Source: Streptomyces flaveolus
GTDB lineage: Bacteria; Actinomycetota; Actinomycetes; Streptomycetales; Streptomycetaceae
Assembly (NCBI RefSeq): GCF_014648815.1
Contig: NZ_BMRV01000002.1
Span: 186,001 to 250,000 of the forward strand
Direction: 5' to 3'
DNA length: 64,000 bases
The notes under the pieces are model-generated. The model worked only from the letters and a program-made list of their open reading frames with translations. It was not told where the DNA came from and did not search any database. This document shows, one piece after another, positions 37,424 through 45,278 of the stretch. Every line of letters starts with the position of its first letter. Positions within the stretch are counted from its first letter, which is position 1. A program made the translations under genes and the position numbers.

Positions 37424-38638
37424 ATGCATCCGATGGTGAAGCCCGCGCTCAGGCGCGGGTGGCGCGATCTCAACACCGTGCAGTTCGGGATGACCCCGGC
37501 GCACGCGCTCACGCTCCGCCCGGTGGACACGGCGACGGGCAGCTTCCTCGACCTGCTCAACGGCACCCGCGGGCCGGCGCTCCTGCGCGAGGAGGGGCGG
37601 CGCATGGACCTGCCGGACGGCCATGTCGACCGGCTGGTGGAACGGCTGGCGGGGGCCGGGCTCCTCGACGACTCCCGGGGCGGCGGGCCGGCCGCCGACT
37701 CCCTGCGGGAGAAGAAGGAGGTCCTCGACCGGCTCCGCCCGGACCTCGCGTCCCTGTCCCTGACGACCTCCCGGCCGGGGGACGCGATGCGGCACCTGGC
37801 CGCCCGGCGATCGATGCGCGTGCGGGTACGGGGCGCGGGCCGGGTGGGCGCCGTACTGGCCTGCCTGCTGTCGGCGGCCGGTGTAGGCGAGGTCGACGTG
37901 CGGGACACCGGACGCGTCGAACCGTGGGACGTCACCCCGGGAGGGCTGCCGGCCGAGGCCGTCGGCGAGCGCCGGGACGAGGCGGCCCGCCGGGCCGTGC
38001 GCCGCACCGCCCCGGACCGGCCGCCGCGCCGGGTCCCCACGTCACCGCCCGAGGCCGGCGGCCCGGGTTTCTCCCTGGTGGTCCTCGCCCCGCGCGACGA
38101 CGTCGCGTCGCACGCGCCCGATCCGGCCCACGCCGACTCCCTCATGGCGTCGGGCACGCCCCACCTGTACGCCGGTGTCGTGGAGGGGACCGGCGTGGTC
38201 GGCCCCCTGGTCCTGCCCGGCGAGACGGGCTGTGCAGGCTGTCTGCACGCGGACCGCACCGACCGTGACCCCGCCTGGCCGCGGCTGGTCGCGCAGTGGC
38301 GCTCCGGCCGGCAGCGCCAGGTACCGCCCTGCGACCTGACGCTGGCCACGGCCGTCGCCGGGCTGGCGGCGGCCCACGCCCTCGCCTTCCTCGACGGCCG
38401 GACACCGTCCAGCGCCGACGCGCGCTGGGAGGTCTCGCTGCCCGCTCTGCGCTGGCGTACGCGCCCGGTCCGGCCCCACTCCGCGTGCCCGTGCGGGGCC
38501 GCCCAGAAAGGTAAGCAGGAACACACCCCCGGGAACGGGGGTCGGCGCGCGACAATGGCTGGGCAATGGCCGTCAGTCGAAGCCCGCCGTGAGGCAGCAG
38601 CGGCGCGGCCGGCTGGGACTTGGAGGGCGCATGTCTGA
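37424..38638 (+). CDS. Stand-alone ThiF/Ocin-like (TOMM cyclodehydratase-type) protein
   Basis: 404 residues from ATG 37424. The N-terminal 90 residues resemble a PqqD-like winged helix (LPDGHVDRLVERLAGAGLLDD), the usual leader-peptide recognition element. An E1-like Rossmann domain follows, with RGAGRVGAVLACLLSAAGVGEVDV (from 136) and the Asp of VRDTGR; the RQ pair of active E1 enzymes is missing. Cysteines in GETGCAGCLHADR and CPCG near the end fit the zinc site of the Ocin-ThiF family. No YcaO, precursor peptide or transporter is nearby. The stop overlaps the next gene by eight bases, so it is coupled to the ABC1 kinase. Confidence 0.8.
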   Translation: MHPMVKPALRRGWRDLNTVQFGMTPAHALTLRPVDTATGSFLDLLNGTRGPALLREEGRRMDLPDGHVDRLVERLAGAGLLDDSRGGGPAADSLREKKEVLDRLRPDLASLSLTTSRPGDAMRHLAARRSMRVRVRGAGRVGAVLACLLSAAGVGEVDVRDTGRVEPWDVTPGGLPAEAVGERRDEAARRAVRRTAPDRPPRRVPTSPPEAGGPGFSLVVLAPRDDVASHAPDPAHADSLMASGTPHLYAGVVEGTGVVGPLVLPGETGCAGCLHADRTDRDPAWPRLVAQWRSGRQRQVPPCDLTLATAVAGLAAAHALAFLDGRTPSSADARWEVSLPALRWRTRPVRPHSACPCGAAQKGKQEHTPGNGGRRATMAGQWPSVEARREAAAARPAGTWRAHV

Positions 38639-40034
38639 TCTTCCCCGGAAGGCGGTCACCCGGACCGCCAAGCTCGCCGCGCTCCCGCTCGGCTTCGCCG
38701 GGCGGGCGACCTGGGGACTGGGCAAGCGGATCGTGGGCGAGTCCGCGGAGATCGTCGGCCAGCAGCTCCAGCAGCGCACGGCGGAGCAGTTGTTCAAGGT
38801 GCTCGGCGAGCTCAAGGGCGGCGCGATGAAGTTCGGGCAGGCCCTGTCCGTCTTCGAGTCGGCGCTGCCGGAAGAGGTCGCCGGTCCCTACCGGGCCGCG
38901 CTGACCAAGCTGCAGGAGGCCGCTCCCCCGATGCCGACGCGCACGGTGCACTCCGTGCTCGCGCAGCGGCTCGGCGAGGACTGGCCCGACCTGTTCCTGG
39001 AATTCGAGGACAAGCCCGCCGCGGCGGCCTCGATCGGCCAGGTGCACCGGGCGGTGTGGCACGACGGCCGCGAGGTGGCCGTCAAGGTCCAGTACCCGGG
39101 CGCCGGCGAAGCGCTGCTGTCCGATCTGAACCAGCTCAGCCGCTTCGCCCGCCTCCTCGGCCCGCTCGTGCCCGGCATGGACATCAAGCCGCTGATCACG
39201 GAGTTGAAGGACCGGGTCTCCGAGGAGCTGGACTACGACCTCGAGGCACAGGCGCAGCGCGCCCACGCCGAGGAGTTCGCGGGCGACCCGGACATCGTGG
39301 TGCCGGACGTGGTCCACGAGTGCGAGCAGGTCCTGATCACCGAGTGGATCGACGGCATCCCGATGTCGGAGATCATCGCGAACGGCACACCGGAGCAGCG
39401 GGACCGGGCCGGCCAGCTCCTGGCGCACTTCCTGTTCTCCGGGCCGGCCCGCACCGGCCTCCTGCACGCCGACCCGCACCCGGGCAACTTCCGGCTGCTG
39501 CCCGGCGGTCCGGAGGGCGACGACGACTGGCGGCTGGGCGTTCTGGACTTCGGCACGGTCGACCGCCTCCCGGGCGGACTGCCGGAACCCATCGGCGCGG
39601 CGCTGCGCATGACGCTGGACGGCGAGGCCGAGGCCGTCTACGAGATGCTCTGCTCGGAGGGCTTCGTCAAGGAGTCGATAGAGCTGGACCCCGACGCCGT
39701 CCTCGACTACCTCCTGCCGATCATCGAGCCGGCCCGGGTCGACGAGTTCACCTTCACCCGCGGCTGGATGCGCAGCCAGGCGGCCCGGATCGCCGATCCC
39801 CGCTCCCCCGCCTACCAGCTGGCCAAGCAGCTCAACCTGCCTCCGGCCTATCTGCTGATCCACCGGGTGACTCTCAGCACCATCGGGGTGCTGTGCCAGC
39901 TGGGCGCGACGGTGCGGCTGCGCGAGGAGCTGGAGGAGTGGCTCGTGGGCTTCGTCCCCGAGGACGACGGCGAGGACCCGGCCGAGTTCGAGGAGTACGG
40001 GGACGACGTGGCGGAGGAGGCCGTGGAGGCGTGA
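38631..40034 (+). CDS. ABC1/ADCK (UbiB-like) atypical kinase
   Basis: ATG 38631, with GGAGG at five bases, gives 467 residues. Family motifs are KGGAMKFGQ (62-70), the Ala-rich loop AAASIGQVHRA (131-141, replacing the P-loop), the ATP lysine at 152 (VAVKVQ), HADPHPGNF and the LDFGTVD metal loop. UbiB-type kinases act on quinone or isoprenoid metabolism. The mycobacterial homologue next to whiB7 (Rv3197, MABP-1) has been linked to macrolide tolerance. Here too it lies beside wblC. The C-terminal 30 residues are acidic. Confidence 0.93.
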   Translation: MSDLPRKAVTRTAKLAALPLGFAGRATWGLGKRIVGESAEIVGQQLQQRTAEQLFKVLGELKGGAMKFGQALSVFESALPEEVAGPYRAALTKLQEAAPPMPTRTVHSVLAQRLGEDWPDLFLEFEDKPAAAASIGQVHRAVWHDGREVAVKVQYPGAGEALLSDLNQLSRFARLLGPLVPGMDIKPLITELKDRVSEELDYDLEAQAQRAHAEEFAGDPDIVVPDVVHECEQVLITEWIDGIPMSEIIANGTPEQRDRAGQLLAHFLFSGPARTGLLHADPHPGNFRLLPGGPEGDDDWRLGVLDFGTVDRLPGGLPEPIGAALRMTLDGEAEAVYEMLCSEGFVKESIELDPDAVLDYLLPIIEPARVDEFTFTRGWMRSQAARIADPRSPAYQLAKQLNLPPAYLLIHRVTLSTIGVLCQLGATVRLREELEEWLVGFVPEDDGEDPAEFEEYGDDVAEEAVEA

Positions 40035-40054
40035 GCCGCCGGGGCTGAACGCGC

Positions 40055-40092
40055 CGTGGGGGCCGGTCCGTTCGGACGGACCGGCCCCCACG
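40055..40092. terminator. Strong bidirectional hairpin terminator
   Basis: Arms 40055-40071 and 40076-40092 form a perfect 17-bp stem with a TCGG tetraloop, between the converging ABC1 kinase gene and the wblC operon. Confidence 0.9.
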
Positions 40093-40141
40093 GGGAAGTC
40101 TTCGCCTCCTGCACGGAGGCCACCGCTTCGGGTGTGGTCGG

Positions 40142-40465
40142 TTACTGCATGACCGCCATGGCGAGCGCGCGCCGGGCGCGCAGCGAGGCGCGCTCGGCCC
40201 GGCGCTGCATCCGGCGGGCGGTCACCAGGCGCATGGCCCGGCGTTCCCGCTCGGCCTCATGCAGGCGCTCGTGCATATGCGCACGTGCCAGGGCTTCTGG
40301 GATGAGTTGCATCTCGCGGGTCCTGTTCTGACGCGAGTCCTTCGCGTCGCTGGTGGTGAAGTCTTCAGGCGCGGTGCCAGTGATCTCGTCGGTGGACGGC
40401 TTCATCGGGGCCTGCTTCTTGGGGTCGTGCGTGAGGGGGCGGTCGATCGTTCCGGTGATGTTCAT
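40142..40465 (-). CDS. Basic helical protein translationally coupled to wblC
   Basis: 107 residues, unknown family. The first 45 residues are polar and disordered (PLTHDPKKQAPMKPSTDE). The rest is one long predicted helix very rich in Arg and Ala (ERERRAMRLVTARRMQRRAERASLRARRALAMAV), which could form a coiled coil or bind nucleic acid. The ATG overlaps the wblC stop by four bases (ATGA), so its synthesis follows wblC translation and should rise under the same antibiotic stress. It ends 50 bp before a strong terminator, making it the last gene of the wblC transcript. A function cannot be named. Confidence 0.8.
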   Translation of the reverse strand: MNITGTIDRPLTHDPKKQAPMKPSTDEITGTAPEDFTTSDAKDSRQNRTREMQLIPEALARAHMHERLHEAERERRAMRLVTARRMQRRAERASLRARRALAMAVMQ

Positions 40466-40830
40466 GCTGTGACCGGGTTCTTGCGCGGGCGGCCACGGGG
40501 CCGCTTCCGGGCGACGACGACACCCTGGACGAACAGCTCGCCACCCCAGACGCCCCAGGGCTCACGGCGCTCCTTGGCGCCGGCGAGGCAGGCCTCGACC
40601 AGCGGGCAGGTGCGGCAGAGGGACTTGGCGTACTCGACGTCCGCCGGGGACTCCGCGAAGAAGACCTCCGGGTCGTAGGAACGGCAGGGGACGGGTACGC
40701 CGAGGTTCTCGATGGCGTCGTCGAGCGCGGTGAGCGCGGTGAGCGGGGTCAAGGTGGGGTCCTCCGTGAGGCCGGGCTTGGGGATCGTGTCGGAAGGCGG
40801 TACGGACGGGGCGTGCGCTTCGAGTTGCAC
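40462..40830 (-). CDS. wblC: WhiB-like Fe-S transcription factor WblC (WhiB7 type)
   Basis: GTG 40830, with GAGGAAG upstream, gives 122 residues. The four cluster cysteines are Cys49, Cys72, Cys75 and Cys81. The turn GVWGG is at 93-97, and the C-terminal AT-hook PRGRPRKNP (111-119) is what marks the WhiB7 subfamily. The protein binds region 4 of the principal sigma factor and reads AT-rich DNA just upstream of -35 elements. In Streptomyces it drives intrinsic resistance to ribosome-targeting antibiotics. Expression here should be autoactivated and attenuated: see the promoter at 41448-41487, the leader ORF at 41003 and the terminator at 40932. Confidence 0.97.
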   Translation of the reverse strand: MQLEAHAPSVPPSDTIPKPGLTEDPTLTPLTALTALDDAIENLGVPVPCRSYDPEVFFAESPADVEYAKSLCRTCPLVEACLAGAKERREPWGVWGGELFVQGVVVARKRPRGRPRKNPVTA

Positions 40831-40931
40831 GGTTGGTCTTCCTCGTCTGGTCGTTCCGGCCGGTCGGCCGGGTGCGGCTTGGTACCGGGTTCTTTTCTTG
40901 TCCCGAGGCTCCTTCGTGCTGTCGTCCCCGT

Positions 40932-40980
40932 TCGGGGAAAACAGAAGGGCCGCGGATCCCGGATGGGGTTCCGCGGCCCT
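40932..40980 (-). terminator. Transcription attenuator in the wblC leader
   Basis: On the minus strand an 11-bp GC-rich stem (arms 40980-40970 and 40956-40946) is followed by a T-rich run (TTCTGTTTTCCCC, 40947-40932), one of the few true U-tract terminators in this window. It lies about 100 bp before the wblC start and 23 bp after the leader ORF stop, the arrangement expected for translation-controlled attenuation. Confidence 0.85.
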
Positions 40981-40990
40981 GAAGGCGCCG

Positions 40991-41008
40991 GCCTGATCGA
41001 GATCAGGC
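40991..41008 (-). promoter_or_regulatory. Palindrome over the leader-ORF stop codon
   Basis: GCCTGATC (40991-40998) and GATCAGGC (41001-41008) form a perfect 8-bp stem with a 2-base centre. The leader ORF stop (41005-41003) lies inside the right arm, so a ribosome at the end of the leader ORF would open this stem. It could serve as an anti-terminator or pause hairpin just before the attenuator. Confidence 0.6.
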
Positions 41009-41335
41009 TGGATCACTCCAGGGTTCTGGCCCACGGAAGGCCCACATCAGGTGGTGCTGCGTCGTCTGCTTCCGGAATCCGGCACCGGTCGCCGTAAAGG
41101 CATAGGCATGAGCCTGTGCCGCTACTGCTGCTTCCAGTGCCTTGGTCGGTCGCTCATTGCGCTCACGGACGGGAAGGCCCGAGGGAGCGACGGAGGCGGA
41201 CGCCGGACGCGCGGCACGGATGCCGGACAGACCGGTGCCCGGGTTGGAGACGCCGAGCATGCGCAGGGAGACGGCAGAGCGATCGGTCAGTTTGGCGGTG
41301 GAACCGGCGGTGGTGCTGATGTTGATGCTGATCAC
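41003..41335 (-). CDS. Leader ORF upstream of wblC (110 aa)
   Basis: GTG 41335 is preceded by AGGAGG at eight bases, the best ribosome-binding site in this stretch. It opens a 110-codon frame that runs almost to the attenuator. The product begins ISINISTTAGSTAKLTDRS, has no recognised domain, and ends HLMWAFRGPEPWSDPA. An internal ATG (41047) could give a 14-codon peptide with the same end. WhiB7/wblC leaders are known to carry upstream ORFs that sense ribosome inhibition. I interpret this one as a cis-acting leader, but it could also be a real small protein. Confidence 0.7.
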   Translation of the reverse strand: MISINISTTAGSTAKLTDRSAVSLRMLGVSNPGTGLSGIRAARPASASVAPSGLPVRERNERPTKALEAAVAAQAHAYAFTATGAGFRKQTTQHHLMWAFRGPEPWSDPA

Positions 41336-41447
41336 TGGGCTCGCCTCCTCTCGGCGTCTCGGGGGACCGGTGCGAACCGGTCCGCGGATATGCAAGTACA
41401 GCACGGATCCAGGGCCTCCGGGAAGGCCGCTGTTCCCCGTGACCAAG

Positions 41448-41487
41448 AACCTATGGGGATTCCCGGGGCATGCGCAAACTATTTTTT
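41448..41487 (-). promoter_or_regulatory. wblC promoter with WblC-type AT-rich box
   Basis: On the minus strand TTGCGC (41477-41472), an 18-bp spacer and TAGGTT (41453-41448) form a sigma-HrdB-type promoter. The run AAAAAATAGT (41487-41478) ends directly before the -35. An AT-rich block touching the -35 is the known signature of WhiB7/WblC-activated promoters, so autoactivation is expected. The start site would be near 41441, giving a leader of about 600 nt. Confidence 0.8.
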
Positions 41488-41500
41488 CGACGAGTTCGGA

Positions 41501-43699
41501 TCAGTCTCCGTCGTCAAGCCCGGCAACGTCCCGGCCTGCGCAGATGGCCAGAACATCGGCTCCGTAGCGGTTGAACTTGCGTGCGCCGACCCCCGGGATC
41601 CTCGCCAGCTCGTGCTCGTCCTCCGGCACGGACTCCGCGATCGCCATCAGCGTCTTGTCGGTGAAGACGCAGAACGCCGGCTGCCCGCTGCGCCCCGCCT
41701 GGACCGCCCGCCACTCGCGCAACCGCTCGTAGACACCCTCGTCCATGTCGGACGGACAGTCCTCGCAGCGCATCAGCTTCATCTCACCGGCCTCGGTGAG
41801 CGTGCGGCCGCAGACCCGGCAGCGGGCCGGCGTCCGCCGGGTCCGCCGCGGCGCGGCGGCCGTGGGTCCGCGCCCGGAGCCGCGCTCCACACCGCCCGGA
41901 CCGCCGGCGGAGGTGCGGGCGCCGGTCGGCGCCGAACCGGGCCGCAGTCCCTTGAGGAAACGGCTGGGGCGGCGGCTCGGGCGGCCGCCGGGCGAGCGGG
42001 CGAGCGCCCAGGAGACGTACAGGCGCTCGCGGGCGCGGGTGACACCGACGTAGAGGAGGCGGCGTTCCTCCTCGATCTGCTCGTCGGTCTTTGCGTAGGT
42101 GATCGGCATCATGCCCTCGGCGACGCCCACCAGGAAGACGACGTCCCACTCCAGGCCCTTGGCCGAGTGCAGCGAGGCGAGGGTGACGCCCTGCACGGTC
42201 GGAGGGTGCTGGGCGCCTGCCCGCTCGTCCAGTTCCGCGACGAGGTCGCTCAGGGTGGCACCCGGCTGGGCGGCGGCGAAGTCCTGGGCGAGGGAGACCA
42301 GGGCGGCCAGCGACTCCCAGCGCTCCCGGACGGCTCCGGACCCCGCCGGGGGCTGCGGTGTCCAGCCCTCCCCCGACAGCACCGCGCGCACCTGGGAGGG
42401 CAGGTCGACGGCGTCGTCGAGGAGGTGGTCGTTGCCGCCGAAGCGTGCTGCGGCCCGCAGGGCGCTGCCGGCCTTGCGCACCTCGGGACGGTCGAAGAAG
42501 CGTTCCGCACCCCGCAGCTGGTAGGGGACGCCGGCGTCGGCGAGGGCCTGTTCGTAGGTCTCGGACTGGGAGTTCGTACGGAACAGGACCGCGATCTCGG
42601 CGGCGGGGACGCCCGAGTCGACGAGTTCGCGGATGCGGCGGGCGGCTCCCTCGGCCTCGGCCGGCTCGTCGGTGTACTCGGTGTACACCGGCTCGGGGCC
42701 CGTGGGGCGCTGGGAGACCAGCTCCAGTCGGTGGTCGGCGGCCCGGCCGCGGGCCTGGGCGAGCAGGCCGTTGGCGAGGCGGACGACCTGGGGGGTGGAG
42801 CGGTAGTCGCGGACCAGCTTGACGACGGTCGCGCCGGGGTGCCGGCTGCGGAAGTCGAGCAGGTGGTCGGGGGTTGCTCCCGTGAACGAGTAGATGGTCT
42901 GGCTGGCGTCGCCGACCACGCACACGTCGTCGCGGTCGCCGAGCCACAGCTCCAGCAGGCGCTGCTGGAGGGGGCTGACGTCCTGGTACTCGTCGACCAC
43001 GAAGTGCTGGTACTGGGCGCGGACCTGCTCGGCGACGTCGTGCCGGTCCTGGAGGACGGCCACCGTGAGCAGCAGTACGTCCTCGAAGTCGATGACGCCG
43101 CGCCCCCGCTTGAGGTCCTCGTAGGCGGAGTACAGCTGGGCGATCTCCGCGGCGTCGCGTGGCGCCTCCCGGCCCGCCTTGGCCGCGGCGGGGGCGTAGT
43201 CGGCGGGGACGGTCTGGGTGACCTTGGCCCATTCGATCTCGGCGGTGACGTCGCGCAGCTCCCCCCGGTCGAGACGCAGGTGGCAGGCGGCGGCCGCGTC
43301 GGCGACGAGCTGGATCTTGCGGTCGACGAGCCGGGGCAGGGAGCCGCCGATCGCTTTCGGCCAGAAGTACTGGAGCTGGCGCAGCGCCGCCGAGTGGAAG
43401 GTACGGGCCTGGACACCGGCCGCGCCGAGCTGGCGCAGCCGGCCGCGCATCTCTCCCGCGGCGCGGTTGGTGAACGTGACGGCGAGCACGCTGGACGGCT
43501 GGAGGATCCCGGCGCGCACCCCGTAGGCGATGCGGTGGGTGATCGCCCGGGTCTTGCCGGTACCGGCGCCGGCCAGCACGCACACCGGGCCGCGCAGGGC
43601 GGTGGCCACCTCGCGCTGCTCGGGGTCGAGCCCTTCGAGCACCGCGTCGGCCGAGTCCGGTACCTGCGGGAAAAGGGTGGAGTGCGTTGCTGCTGTCAC
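41501..43699 (-). CDS. uvrD2: UvrD2-like SF1A helicase with HRDC domain
   Basis: GTG 43699 gives 732 residues. Walker A is GAGTGKT (44-50), Walker B/motif II is VVDEYQD, and motif VI is YVGVTRARERL. After the helicase core comes an Arg/Gly/Pro-rich linker and a four-cysteine zinc module (CRVCGRTLTEAGEMKLMRCEDC). A C-terminal HRDC domain (VFTDKTLMAIAESVP...IPGVGARKFNRYG) ends the protein. This is the UvrD2 architecture; mycobacterial UvrD2 is essential and also lies next to whiB7. A longer upstream reading frame overlaps the divergent mycoredoxin gene and was rejected. Confidence 0.93.
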   Translation of the reverse strand: MTAATHSTLFPQVPDSADAVLEGLDPEQREVATALRGPVCVLAGAGTGKTRAITHRIAYGVRAGILQPSSVLAVTFTNRAAGEMRGRLRQLGAAGVQARTFHSAALRQLQYFWPKAIGGSLPRLVDRKIQLVADAAAACHLRLDRGELRDVTAEIEWAKVTQTVPADYAPAAAKAGREAPRDAAEIAQLYSAYEDLKRGRGVIDFEDVLLLTVAVLQDRHDVAEQVRAQYQHFVVDEYQDVSPLQQRLLELWLGDRDDVCVVGDASQTIYSFTGATPDHLLDFRSRHPGATVVKLVRDYRSTPQVVRLANGLLAQARGRAADHRLELVSQRPTGPEPVYTEYTDEPAEAEGAARRIRELVDSGVPAAEIAVLFRTNSQSETYEQALADAGVPYQLRGAERFFDRPEVRKAGSALRAAARFGGNDHLLDDAVDLPSQVRAVLSGEGWTPQPPAGSGAVRERWESLAALVSLAQDFAAAQPGATLSDLVAELDERAGAQHPPTVQGVTLASLHSAKGLEWDVVFLVGVAEGMMPITYAKTDEQIEEERRLLYVGVTRARERLYVSWALARSPGGRPSRRPSRFLKGLRPGSAPTGARTSAGGPGGVERGSGRGPTAAAPRRTRRTPARCRVCGRTLTEAGEMKLMRCEDCPSDMDEGVYERLREWRAVQAGRSGQPAFCVFTDKTLMAIAESVPEDEHELARIPGVGARKFNRYGADVLAICAGRDVAGLDDGD

Positions 43700-43791
43700 A
43701 TGGCCATGCTGCCAGGTCGCAGGAGACGGGTGCGCCGGTTGTCCACAGGTACGGACCGATGGTCGTACTGATGCGACAAGCGTCACGCGCC

Positions 43792-43818
43792 GGGAATGGC
43801 GGCGCCGCCACGGACGTT
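43792..43818 (+). promoter_or_regulatory. Sigma-R-type promoter of mycoredoxin gene
   Basis: GGGAAT (43792-43797), an 18-bp spacer and GTT (43816-43818) match the sigma-R consensus exactly. The site ends 47 bp before the mycoredoxin ATG. Confidence 0.88.
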
Positions 43819-43865
43819 CACCCCCTGCGACCTCATCCCCGAGCCGCCGAAGGAGCGCGAGAGAC

Positions 43866-44108
43866 ATGCCGGGCACTGTGACGATGTACAGCACCACGTG
43901 GTGCGGCTACTGCCGTCGGCTGAAGAGCCAGATGGACCGCGAGGGCATCGCGTACACCGAGATCAACATCGAGCAGGACCCGGATTCCGCCGCGTTCGTG
44001 GAGAAGGCGAATGGCGGAAACCAGACGGTTCCCACCGTGCTCTTCCCCGACGGCTCGACGCTGACGAACCCGTCGCTGGCGCAGGTGAAGCAGAAGATCG
44101 GCGCCTGA
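43866..44108 (+). CDS. mrx1: Mycoredoxin-1-like glutaredoxin
   Basis: An 80-residue thioredoxin-fold protein with the redox motif WCGYC (Cys13 and Cys16), the cis-proline block TVPTV and the end NPSLAQVKQKIGA. Mycoredoxins reduce mixed disulfides between proteins and mycothiol, the main thiol of actinobacteria. AGGAG lies upstream of the ATG. The sigma-R promoter and divergence from uvrD2 agree with the mycobacterial uvrD2-mrx1 arrangement (Rv3198c-Rv3198A). Confidence 0.92.
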   Translation: MPGTVTMYSTTWCGYCRRLKSQMDREGIAYTEINIEQDPDSAAFVEKANGGNQTVPTVLFPDGSTLTNPSLAQVKQKIGA

Positions 44109-44126
44109 GCGGCTCGGTACGCGACA

Positions 44127-44160
44127 GAGGGGCGGCTCCCCGTGCGGGGGGCCGCCCCTC
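44127..44160. terminator. Bidirectional hairpin terminator
   Basis: A roughly 15-bp stem (GAGGGGCGGC/GCCGCCCCTC plus CCCC/GGGG) with a GTGC loop, lying between the converging mycoredoxin and nudC stop codons. Confidence 0.8.
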
Positions 44161-44174
44161 CGTCATGTCACGCG

Positions 44175-45119
44175 TCAGACGAAGCCGCGGGTCGGCAGCG
44201 GCTTGCCGTACCAGAGCTCGATCAGGCGGGCCGCGATCGAGATGCCGTAGGGCGGCAGCACCTCGCCGGACTCGAAGGCGGCGCCCAGCTCGTCGCGGGA
44301 GAACCAGCGGGCCTCGTGGATCTCGTCGCCGTCGACGTCGATGTCCGTCGAGGTCGCGCGGGCCATGAAGCCCAGCATGAGGCTGGACGGGAAGGGCCAG
44401 GGCTGGCTGGCGACGTACTCGACGGGGCCGACGGCGATGCCGACCTCCTCGTAGACCTCGCGGCGCACCGACTGCTCGATGGACTCCCCGGGCTCCACGA
44501 AGCCGGCGAGCGTCGAGAAGCGGCCCTCGGGCCAGTGGACCTGGCGGCCGAGCAGGATGCGGTCGTCCGCGTCGGTGACGGCCATGATCACGGCGGGGTC
44601 GGTGCGCGGGTAGTGCTCGGCGCCGCAGGCGGGGCAGCGGCGGATGTGACCGGCCGCGGCGATGACGGTGCGCTCGCCGCAGCGGGAGCAGAACCGGTGC
44701 AGACGCTGCCAGTTCTCCAGGGCGACCGCGTGGACCATCAGGCCCGCGTCGCGGGGCGACAGGAGCAGGCCGGCCTCGCGCAGCCCCGCCGGGCGCGCGG
44801 ACTGGTCCATGCGGCCGGGCAGGGAGTCCTTCTGCAGCGCGAAGTAGCTGACGCCGTCCTCGTCGGTGCCGAGGAAGTACCGGTGCGCCTCGGTGAGCGG
44901 GGCCTCGAAGGAGGGGGTCATGACGAGTTCGGTGCGCCCGTCGGGTGTCTCGTCGATGAGGACCTGACCGCCGGAGACCACGAAGCAGCGCGTCGAGGGG
45001 TGGCTCCACGCCGCCGCGAGCCAGGCCTCGTCGAGCCGGTGGTGGGCGGCTCGGTCGACGCCGTTCGGGGCGGTGAGCGAGATGGGACGGTCGGCGGTGT
45101 GATCGGTCCAGGTGGTCAC
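44175..45119 (-). CDS. nudC: NAD+ diphosphatase / RNA NAD-decapping Nudix enzyme
   Basis: GTG 45119 gives 314 residues. Zinc cysteines are 144, 147, 162 and 165 (CSRC...CPAC). The Nudix box runs from about 206 (GFVEPGESIEQSVRREVYEEVGI). The NADH-pyrophosphatase signature SQPWPFPSS is at 238-246. The enzyme cleaves NAD(H) to NMN(H) and AMP and removes NAD caps from RNA. The position beside mrx1 and uvrD2 matches Rv3199c of M. tuberculosis. The 159-bp upstream gap shows no clear promoter. Confidence 0.95.
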   Translation of the reverse strand: MTTWTDHTADRPISLTAPNGVDRAAHHRLDEAWLAAAWSHPSTRCFVVSGGQVLIDETPDGRTELVMTPSFEAPLTEAHRYFLGTDEDGVSYFALQKDSLPGRMDQSARPAGLREAGLLLSPRDAGLMVHAVALENWQRLHRFCSRCGERTVIAAAGHIRRCPACGAEHYPRTDPAVIMAVTDADDRILLGRQVHWPEGRFSTLAGFVEPGESIEQSVRREVYEEVGIAVGPVEYVASQPWPFPSSLMLGFMARATSTDIDVDGDEIHEARWFSRDELGAAFESGEVLPPYGISIAARLIELWYGKPLPTRGFV

Positions 45120-45278
45120 GGGTGCTTCCAACTCCCCCGGTGAGCGGTTGTGGTTCGGCAGGCGGTTCAGCGGGTCGTACGGCGGGTGGCGACCGGGTCC
45201 GGGAGGGATCGGCGGCGCGGGACGGCCCTTTCAGTGTGCCGCGCGCGCTGCCGGTCCGGATCCGCGTCGAGCGGGGGC

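Noticed and set aside
40831..41034. In-frame upstream extension of wblC through the attenuator
   Set aside because: The frame happens to be open to GTG 41034, but codons such as AGA, CGA, GGA and CCA are frequent, it would cross the terminator hairpin, and family members begin near GTG 40830 with GAGGAAG upstream.
41448..41467. Sigma-R promoter at GGGAAT near 41460 upstream of wblC
   Set aside because: GGGAAT is present on the minus strand but the first GTT is only 8 bp away, and at 18 bp the bases do not match; the HrdB-type promoter with the AT box fits better.
43700..43897. Longer uvrD2 N-terminus
   Set aside because: The frame is open upstream of GTG 43699 but overlaps the divergent mycoredoxin promoter and start, and the residues are not helicase-like.
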